Source: CAVXDP01 sp964562925 (GTDB taxonomy: Archaea; Thermoproteota; Bathyarchaeia; 40CM-2-53-6; CAVXDP01). Taken from it: a stretch of DNA of 39,628 nt. Of the stretch, positions 34,231 to 39,628 are shown piece after piece. Every line of letters begins with the position of its first letter. Within the stretch, counting starts at the first letter, position 1. The stretch is from positions 1 through 39,628 of the forward strand of contig CAZLVF010000012.1 in the NCBI GenBank assembly GCA_964562925.1, written 5' to 3'. The translations under genes and the position numbers were made by a program. The notes beneath the pieces were generated by a model, which had not been told where the DNA came from, ran no database searches, and saw nothing but the letters and a program-made list of their open reading frames with translations.

Positions 34231-34254
34231 TTCTGCAGATCATTCACTGCAGAA
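34231..34254. terminator. 8-bp inverted repeat between convergent genes
   Basis: TTCTGCAG and CTGCAGAA form perfect 8-bp arms around an 8-nt loop, in the 76-bp gap between two convergent stops (34208 and 34285). It may serve as a shared transcription end or an RNA-stabilising hairpin. Confidence 0.45.
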
Positions 34255-34284
34255 TTCTGATAACGGTTGTAAGTTGACGGGATC

Positions 34285-34638
34285 CTAGTAGGCCGCCAAT
34301 GCCTCAACTCGTTTCAACTGACGCGTCGTGGGATCGACTTCTAGGCCTAGGATCTCAAGGGCTATCGCGTCCAAGACGTTTGCATCGCCCTCATTGGCGA
34401 AGACTGTAGGGCATGGCATCTTTATCTCGAGATATTCTATTTCGACGGGTCCGACCTGTCTTTGAACATGAGTGCCAGTAATTGTCCTATAGGTTCTGGA
34501 GAAGCGAGGCTCCACTCCAACCTCCTCTAGAAAACGTCTCTCAACCCACGTGTCTTCGGAGTCTGTGTCCACGGTGAGAAAGATTTCCTTGTTGCCTCTA
34601 CTGCCGTGGATCTTCACTTGAACTTCGGTCAATCCCAA
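34285..34638 (-). CDS. Retropepsin-like (clan AA) aspartic protease-fold protein with altered active site
   Basis: A 117-aa protein with the size and strand pattern of archaeal clan AA aspartyl proteases: FLTVDTDSEDTWVERRFLEE in the position of the usual DTGA-S/T catalytic loop, then TGTHV and a C-terminal LDAIALEILGLEVDPTTRQL, equivalent to the family's LLG-x-x-x-L-x-x-x-x-L-x-V-D ending. The catalytic DTG/DSG reads DTD, so activity is doubtful. The start is TTG at 34638 or 34632. It lies downstream of the second mttB-like gene on the same strand (about 195-bp gap). Confidence 0.65.
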   Translation of the reverse strand: MGLTEVQVKIHGSRGNKEIFLTVDTDSEDTWVERRFLEEVGVEPRFSRTYRTITGTHVQRQVGPVEIEYLEIKMPCPTVFANEGDANVLDAIALEILGLEVDPTTRQLKRVEALAAY

Positions 34639-34832
34639 ACTCTAACCCTTCAGTATTCGACTTCCCTGTTCAACTTTACCTTTGGACAACGGAACAACAT
34701 TCACCAGATTTTCGTCAATAGTCAGATCACTAGAGAATGAGCAGTTGAATTGGATGCAAGAAATAGAACGATTCTGAAGATTCTGTGAAAGTTGGACTCA
34801 GCTTCCAGTTACGCACCCGAAACCTATCGGAG

Positions 34833-36287
34833 TTACGTCCGCTTAACGAGCTCCTTTTCGGCCTTCAGGACTATCTCTGAGATTCTGTCCTGTACATCTT
34901 TAGGTAAAGGTTCTGGAGAATGCTCTCTCAATATTCTCCTAGCTTTCTCTCTGGCAACCTCGAAGATCTGTTTCTTCCCAGCCTTCGCCCACGTCACTTC
35001 TGAGGTTCTGTCGAAGAGCTGTGGCATAAAGGCGTCTCGAACCCACTTCAACGTATGTTTATGTGATAGAAAGTGTCCGCCAGGTCCAACCTCATGGATA
35101 ACGTCAACCGCAAGCGTTTCATCATCGACCTCTACGCCTCGGACGATTCTCTGAACCATCCCTGCGATCTCATCCGCGATCACAGCCATCTCCATCGAGC
35201 CTACACTTCCACCCGCCAAGTACCCGCAGTCATGTATCAGGTTGATCCCGCATAGGCCTGCCACCAACCCGTTCATCATGACCTCGGCTCCAGCCTGGGC
35301 ATCTGGAAACTTCGAGTCCGAGCATCCACCGAACCCGTAACAGGGGAGGCCATAGTAATGTGCCATTGCAGCGTTCACCCCGTCGGTTCCGAGGGCAAAC
35401 TCTGGTGCTCCGTAAGCGCATCGACTAGTCACGGGGTCCATGTGCGCGCCCCACCCTGCATAGACAACCGGAGCCCCCGGACTCGCCAGTTGGATAAGCG
35501 TAATAGCGGCGAGACACTCGCAGGTTCCTATCAATGCGCATCCGGCTACCGTCACCGGTCCAGTCGACCCAGTCATCGGTATTGGGCCGAGAGTTACAGG
35601 TACTCGAGTCTTTGCAAACTCTATCATGTTTTCGTTCGTTTCACCAAAACAGAGAGGGGACATGGTCTCCGAGTAGAGGCTGAATATCGGTCTTTTCCTA
35701 AGGGCGTCCATACCTCCAACTATCGTGGAGGCCATTTCCAAAACTCTCTTGGAAGCGTCACCTCCGGGAACGGCGTAGAGTATCGGCTTTTCCGTGTTAT
35801 TGAATAGAGCTTCAAACTCATGTATGTATTCCACCTCGTATGGGACGTCGAAGGCGCCTGCTATGGACATTATGAACTTCATGTTTGGCAATCCGTCGCC
35901 TAGGCGGGTGGATTCAGCCATGTCCCTCTTGCCGGGTCTCCTAAACTCGCCAGTCTCTACGTCTCGTATATACGGGGTTGGGGTGCCGCCCAGTCCGAAG
36001 TAGATCCTTCCGTCTTCAAGGATGATGTCGTGTTTCGGATTTCTGCCCGCGAAAAGTACAGTTTTAGGGGCTTTCCTGAGAGCCTCCTCGACAAGGTGCT
36101 GTGGAATCTTTACTCTCTTTCCACCGTTTTCAACGTCTGCTCCAGACTTCTCGAATATCTCAGCGATCTTCTTCGAAGGGCAATCCATGCCTGTCTTTTC
36201 AAGCGTCTCAAGAGCGGCTACGTGGATGCTTCTAGCTTGGTCTTCAGTAATTATACTTAGTTTTCCTTTGAGGGCTCTATTTACCAC
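34833..36287 (-). CDS. MttB-superfamily methyltransferase without pyrrolysine, copy 2
   Basis: A 484-aa paralogue of the methyltransferase at 32775. Matching segments are IYFGLGGTPTPYIRD, GSTGPVTVAGCALIG, YGAPEFALGTDGVN, CYGFGGCSDSK and LIHDCGYLAGGSVGS, and the tail HSPEPLPKDV. No in-frame UAG interrupts it. It is clearly diverged from copy 1 in the barrel (for example extra Gly/Cys residues at FGGCSDSK), suggesting a different amine substrate. It follows corrinoid protein 3 by 18 nt, so the pair is probably one transcript and functionally matched. The start is GTG; no ATG is in frame upstream. Confidence 0.92.
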   Translation of the reverse strand: MVNRALKGKLSIITEDQARSIHVAALETLEKTGMDCPSKKIAEIFEKSGADVENGGKRVKIPQHLVEEALRKAPKTVLFAGRNPKHDIILEDGRIYFGLGGTPTPYIRDVETGEFRRPGKRDMAESTRLGDGLPNMKFIMSIAGAFDVPYEVEYIHEFEALFNNTEKPILYAVPGGDASKRVLEMASTIVGGMDALRKRPIFSLYSETMSPLCFGETNENMIEFAKTRVPVTLGPIPMTGSTGPVTVAGCALIGTCECLAAITLIQLASPGAPVVYAGWGAHMDPVTSRCAYGAPEFALGTDGVNAAMAHYYGLPCYGFGGCSDSKFPDAQAGAEVMMNGLVAGLCGINLIHDCGYLAGGSVGSMEMAVIADEIAGMVQRIVRGVEVDDETLAVDVIHEVGPGGHFLSHKHTLKWVRDAFMPQLFDRTSEVTWAKAGKKQIFEVAREKARRILREHSPEPLPKDVQDRISEIVLKAEKELVKRT

Positions 36288-36305
36288 AGAGACCCATCCG
36301 TCGGT

Positions 36306-36962
36306 CTACTTGACTCCCAAGAGTTGTCTGAGCACGTTTACGCCTTCGACGGCGTTCTCCGCGTACCCGTCGCCACCGATCTCTTTAACCCATTCCTCGG
36401 TGCATGGAGCTCCGCCGAAGATCAGTTTCACCTTATCTCTCATATTGGCCGCCTTGAACGCTCTCACTATCTCGGCTTGAACGGGCAGCGAGGTGCTGAG
36501 TAGCGCTGAAGCGCCGACAACATTCGCGTTGACCTCTTTCGCCTTCTTCACAAACTCTTCAGCCGGCATATCCTTTCCAATGTCATACACATCAAACCCA
36601 GCAGCGATGAGCATGGCCGAAACTATGTTCTTGCCGATGTCGTGTATGTCTCCTGCAACCGTGCCTAATACGACCTTGCCCGCAGATTTTCTTTCGCCCT
36701 TCCTCTTTTTGATCTCAGGCTCGAGGAGTTCTCTGATCGCCTTCTGAGCAGGTTCCGCGGCTGCGACCAAGTGCATTAAGAAAAGTTCGCCATCCTCAAA
36801 CTTCTTTCCAACGATGCGAAGTCCCTTTGCAAGGCCTTGCTCAATTATAGCGGATGGATCTACGCCTGCAGCTAAAGCCTTCTTCGTTGCATCAATCACT
36901 TTGTCAGAGTCGAAGGTTTGGATCGCGTTCGACAACTCGTCGAAGATAGCTTGTTGAGACAT
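36306..36962 (-). CDS. Corrinoid protein (MttC/MtgC type), copy 3
   Basis: A 218-aa methyl carrier with cap domain (FEDGELFLMHLVAAAEPAQK) and B12 domain (TVAGDIHDIGKNI, SALLSTSLPVQ, FGGAPCTEEWVKEIG). The ATG at 36962 has a good ribosome-binding sequence, AGGAGAT (36969-36975, minus strand), six bases upstream, and TATA-like AGATATAAGC at 37011-37020. It heads a two-gene unit with the second MttB-family enzyme. The stop codon is TAG, evidence that UAG is an ordinary terminator inside this very cassette. Confidence 0.93.
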   Translation of the reverse strand: MSQQAIFDELSNAIQTFDSDKVIDATKKALAAGVDPSAIIEQGLAKGLRIVGKKFEDGELFLMHLVAAAEPAQKAIRELLEPEIKKRKGERKSAGKVVLGTVAGDIHDIGKNIVSAMLIAAGFDVYDIGKDMPAEEFVKKAKEVNANVVGASALLSTSLPVQAEIVRAFKAANMRDKVKLIFGGAPCTEEWVKEIGGDGYAENAVEGVNVLRQLLGVK

Positions 36963-37010
36963 CTTATCATCTCCTAAGCTGAAGTTTGTTCTGTGGTTCT
37001 GGTCGATTCT

Positions 37011-37020
37011 GCTTATATCT
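37011..37020 (-). promoter_or_regulatory. TATA box for corrinoid 3 / MttB 2 operon
   Basis: AGATATAAGC on the minus strand is centred about 54 bp upstream of the ATG at 36962. It predicts a leader of about 27 nt that includes the AGGAGAT ribosome-binding site. Confidence 0.55.
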
Positions 37021-37216
37021 CTTTGCCAAAAAAAGGGTCAAGCCACTAAATGTGGTAGAATGTTCAGCACGATTGAACCTTTTGGAATAGTCGACCGTGT
37101 TGAGCGAGTTTCAATCTCATGCCACAAACAAGGGTTTGTTTCATAAACTAGGTAGCTGGCCAAGATGTTTGTTGGATCTGGTGTCATGAGCCGTGGATAG
37201 TTACATAGAATCCACC

Positions 37217-37726
37217 TTAGGGCGCATCGAAGTCTTCCTTCAACACCAAAGCGATAACTTGCGTTTCGGTTCTCTCAACCCCAGGAATACTTGCGATCTG
37301 ATCAAGTTTCTGGAGGAAGTCTTCTCTGTTATTCGATCTTGCGAATACAAGGAGATCTTGGGTGCCTAGGACAAAATAGATTCCACAGACGCCTGCTATC
37401 TGGACGAGCTTTTCGCCTACTCTTTTATAGTATTTCGGGCCATACTTTGCCCGTATCCAAGTGCATGTGTAGTAGTCCTTGCCAAGTTTTGTTGAGTCTA
37501 TGTGGGCACGGTAGCCTCTAATTACCCCTTCTGATTCAAGTCTTCGGATTCTATAGTGAACCGTTGATCTCGATGCTTGAAGTTTTGCCGCTAACTTATC
37601 CAACGAGATCCTGCAATCGGCATGAAGTAGTTTTAGTATTTTCCAGTCTAATGAATCAAGGTTGATGTTAGTCTGTGGGGGATATCGATTCCGTCCACGC
37701 AGGCTATGATCCAGCGCATTCGCCAT
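37217..37726 (-). CDS. Lrp/AsnC-family transcriptional regulator
   Basis: A 169-aa regulator. An N-terminal extension of about 22 residues precedes the winged HTH (LDWKILKLLHADCRISLDKL, then AAKLQASRSTVHYRIRRLES), followed by a RAM-type ligand-binding domain (about 75-165, GVCGIYFVLGTQDLLVFARS). Such proteins sense amino acids and control their metabolism. It sits between the corrinoid/MttB operon and the aminotransferase gene, all on the minus strand, so either unit is a candidate target. ATG at 37726; minus-strand A/T-rich sequence lies about 40-50 bp upstream. Confidence 0.9.
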   Translation of the reverse strand: MANALDHSLRGRNRYPPQTNINLDSLDWKILKLLHADCRISLDKLAAKLQASRSTVHYRIRRLESEGVIRGYRAHIDSTKLGKDYYTCTWIRAKYGPKYYKRVGEKLVQIAGVCGIYFVLGTQDLLVFARSNNREDFLQKLDQIASIPGVERTETQVIALVLKEDFDAP

Positions 37727-37887
37727 ATGTCGTACCGACCTAGGATCTCAGACGTTTTTCCGATCAAAATCTAATATTGGTTTGCAGGCCCGTTCGTGTT
37801 TACGTGTTATGCAGTTCTGAAGTGCTTGGATTCAAAGGCTTTCAGCAACTGTTTTGAAAGGTTGAGAGGAAATCGATGAGTCGCTCC

Positions 37888-39198
37888 TTACTTCTTTTCG
37901 ATCTTTGTGAGGCATCGGTCGAGGGTCTGAACTATGCGATCGATCTGCTCTTCAGAGATCACGAGTGGAGGTTGGATTCTGAGAACGTTGTTCTTGACTC
38001 CGCCATGGCCGAGGAGGATGCCTTCCTGTCTGCAGAGCTCTCTCGTCTTCACAGCCTCCTCAGGGCCCGGTGTTTTCTTCTCACGATCCTTGACGATTTC
38101 TACACCGATGATCAATCCTTTGCCACGAATATCCCCAATCAGTCTGTGTTTCTCTTTGATTACGTTGAGAAGCTTCGTAAGTAGCTCTCCTTTCTTTGCA
38201 CATTTCTCGGAGAGGTTCTCTCTCATCATGTGCTCGATATTTGCTAGGGCTGCCGCGCAGGAAACAGGATTTCCTCCAAACGTGGAGAGGTGGTCCCCCG
38301 GCTCGAACGAGTCGCCTATGTCTTCTCGTGTTATGCAGGCGCCTAGAGGGAGACCGTCTGCTATGCCCTTGGCCATGCACATTATGTCAGGGTCAACGCC
38401 GTAGTGTTCTATGCCGAACAGTTTACCTGTTCGTCCGAAGCCTGTTTGAACTTCGTCATCGATAAACAGGATTCCATATTGATCAAGTATCTTCTTAACC
38501 TCTAAAAAGTACTCTTTAGGAGGAACAATAATCCCTCCTTCTGCAAGTATCGGCTCCGCTATGAACTCTGCCACCTCGTTTGAGCTCGAGTAGTTTATTA
38601 CATCTTCAACCATCCTTGCGCACTGTAAGTTACATCCTGGATACTCTTGTCCCAGGCTGCATCTGTAGCAGTATGGGGCTGGAGCATATGACACGCCGCC
38701 TAGGTATGGACCCATATCATATCTGCGTCTGCCCGACTGTCCCGTAACACTTAACGTGCCAATTGTCCTCCCATGGAAAGAGCACATCAAAGCGATTATC
38801 TCATGTTTCTTGGTGAACTTCTTTCCAATCTTGAGGCCTGCCTCGATAGCTTCGGCGCCACTATTCCCATAGAAGGTCTTCTGAAGATTCTTTCCACATA
38901 TCTGGGAGAGTTTCTCAGCGAGATTGGCTGCCGGTATGCTATGATACACGTATATGCAGCAATGAAGAAGCTTGTCAAGCTGCGCTTTTGCAGCTGAAAT
39001 AACCTCAGGATTGCAATGACCGGTGTTTACTACAGATATTCCTGACCAGCAATCTATGTACTCTTTTCCGTCAAGATCCTTTATGATCGCGCCCTTTCCT
39101 TCTGCAACCACTACAGGCTCAAGTTTCTTGACACAGCTTGTAATTACGTATTTGGAATATTTCCTCAGTATGTCTTCTGTTGTGTCCAACGGGATCAT
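37888..39198 (-). CDS. Class III pyridoxal-phosphate aminotransferase, GABA/ornithine type
   Basis: An enzyme of 436 aa using pyridoxal phosphate. Family motifs are GNSGAEAIEAGLK, FHGRTIGTLS, AEPILAEGG, FIDDEVQTGFGRTGK and the Schiff-base Lys in MAKGIADGLPLGA. A four-cysteine segment (CYRCSLGQEYPGC then QC) is characteristic of the Thermococcales-type subgroup, which includes some amino acid racemases, so racemase activity is a real alternative. The frame is open to 39228, but ATG at 39198 is preferred: the TATA-like CTTAAATGA (39225-39233, minus) overlaps the first ATG and would start transcription near 39202. It is divergent from the semialdehyde dehydrogenase gene, suggesting a joint pathway. 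Confidence 0.9.
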   Translation of the reverse strand: MIPLDTTEDILRKYSKYVITSCVKKLEPVVVAEGKGAIIKDLDGKEYIDCWSGISVVNTGHCNPEVISAAKAQLDKLLHCCIYVYHSIPAANLAEKLSQICGKNLQKTFYGNSGAEAIEAGLKIGKKFTKKHEIIALMCSFHGRTIGTLSVTGQSGRRRYDMGPYLGGVSYAPAPYCYRCSLGQEYPGCNLQCARMVEDVINYSSSNEVAEFIAEPILAEGGIIVPPKEYFLEVKKILDQYGILFIDDEVQTGFGRTGKLFGIEHYGVDPDIMCMAKGIADGLPLGACITREDIGDSFEPGDHLSTFGGNPVSCAAALANIEHMMRENLSEKCAKKGELLTKLLNVIKEKHRLIGDIRGKGLIIGVEIVKDREKKTPGPEEAVKTRELCRQEGILLGHGGVKNNVLRIQPPLVISEEQIDRIVQTLDRCLTKIEKK

Positions 39199-39223
39199 CT
39201 TGTATGGAGTTTTATTGTTAAAT

Positions 39224-39234
39224 GTCATTTAAGT
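39224..39234 (-). promoter_or_regulatory. TATA box deciding the aminotransferase start
   Basis: ACTTAAATGAC on the minus strand overlaps the upstream ATG (39228). Transcription about 27 bp downstream would begin near 39202, making the second ATG (39198) the likely, nearly leaderless start. Confidence 0.5.
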
Positions 39235-39287
39235 CTTGTGCGAACTTTTGGTCGATCTTCCACGCTACGAGTGATTTGCTAGGAAAA

Positions 39288-39297
39288 AATTTATATC
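39288..39297 (+). promoter_or_regulatory. TATA box for semialdehyde dehydrogenase
   Basis: AATTTATATC is centred about 50 bp before the ATG at 39343. A small inverted repeat (TCGAA-ACA-TTCGA, 39313-39325) covers the predicted start site and could be a regulator site. Confidence 0.55.
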
Positions 39298-39342
39298 TCC
39301 ACGCGCCCGAACGTCGAAACATTCGATGGATGGTGTGTCCAT

Positions 39343-39628
39343 ATGGCGATCCTTGAAGAACCGATTAAAGAAGTCCTGAGAGTTAGGAATTATGTGGCCG
39401 GAGAATGGACTGAGTCTAGAGGAGAACTGGTAGATGTCGTAAACCCAGCAACGGAGAAAGTTCTAGCTAGAGTTCCAATTTCAACGAAAGATGAGATAAA
39501 TGCAGCTGTGGAGGCAGCTAAGGAGGCTTTCCCAACTTGGAGGACGACGACACCCCTCGCGCGAGTAAGGCTTCTCTTCAGGATGAAAGAGATCATGGAA
39601 GAACGCTTCGAAGAGCTGAGCAGAATTC
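39343..39628 (+). CDS. mmsA: CoA-acylating methylmalonate/malonate-semialdehyde dehydrogenase, 3'-truncated by window edge
   Basis: The first 95 codons of an aldehyde dehydrogenase. The N-terminal VRNYVAGEWTESRGELVDVV followed by NPATEKVLARVP and AVEAAKEAFPTWR matches the MmsA type, which turns methylmalonate or malonate semialdehyde into propionyl- or acetyl-CoA. The catalytic cysteine region lies outside the window. Divergent from a class III aminotransferase, it could form a short route: amino group removal from beta-alanine, then oxidation of malonate semialdehyde. The start ATG is fixed by alignment with the family and lack of other in-frame starts nearby. Confidence 0.85.
   Translation, partial: MAILEEPIKEVLRVRNYVAGEWTESRGELVDVVNPATEKVLARVPISTKDEINAAVEAAKEAFPTWRTTTPLARVRLLFRMKEIMEERFEELSRI

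Noticed and set aside
36022..36480. Plus-strand open frame of 152 codons across the MttB 2 / corrinoid 3 junction
   Set aside because: It is antisense to two clearly conserved genes and has low-complexity Ser/Phe-rich content typical of a shadow frame.
1..39628. CRISPR arrays, rRNA genes, prophage
   Set aside because: No regularly spaced repeats, rRNA signature sequences, integrases or phage structural genes were seen.

Overview
The window looks like chromosomal DNA of a non-halophilic archaeon, most likely from the TACK side (Bathyarchaeia-like; lineage inferred from gene content only). The evidence is an archaeal translation set (aEF1B, ribosomal protein L40e, archaeal-type AspRS), a Cdc48/VAT AAA ATPase, a geranylgeranyl-reductase-family flavoprotein, MtrH, and A/T-rich TATA elements about 25-40 bp upstream of starts with short or no leaders. 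TTG is a common start codon and UAG an ordinary stop codon, used by about twelve genes here.

Left part (1-15,000): housekeeping. A B12-dependent ribonucleotide reductase (5' end outside the window), IMP dehydrogenase, a zinc-ribbon/aEF1B pair, and a Cdc48 operon (Cdc48, winged helix, GGR-family reductase, RNase J-like hydrolase) preceded by a perfect 18-bp palindrome. Next come a KH RNA-binding protein, AspRS, a double zinc ribbon converging on the 54-aa L40e gene, an HhH DNA-repair-like protein, tRNA-Val(CAC), a proline-racemase-family protein and a metallophosphoesterase.

Middle (15,000-28,400): transport and accessory metabolism. An APC permease is followed by a 27-codon single-TM ORF with a perfect Shine-Dalgarno sequence. 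Then come an unrecognised protein, an EamA transporter, a lone MtrH-family methyltransferase, an Fe-alcohol dehydrogenase and an FGGY kinase. Two remnants of the same luciferase-like (F420-type) oxidoreductase bracket an oligopeptide-type ABC solute-binding protein and one permease; the rest of that ABC operon is missing.

Right part (28,400-37,000): a corrinoid methyl-transfer island. It holds a UroD/MtaA-like protein with a corrinoid protein, an SDR, a corrinoid protein divergent from an MttB-family methyltransferase, and a third corrinoid protein with a second MttB-family methyltransferase. Neither MttB homologue has an in-frame UAG, so they resemble the pyrrolysine-free betaine-type branch (MtgB-like). 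Together with MtrH (the family of methylcorrinoid:pterin methyltransferases such as MtgA), the set suggests that methyl groups from quaternary or methylated amines pass through corrinoid proteins to a tetrahydropterin; no other Mtr subunits or Mcr genes are visible.

Right edge (37,000-39,628): an Lrp/AsnC regulator, a class III aminotransferase, and a divergent CoA-acylating semialdehyde dehydrogenase cut by the window end. The last two could act together on beta-alanine- or GABA-like amino acids. No rRNA, CRISPR array or insertion sequence was seen.
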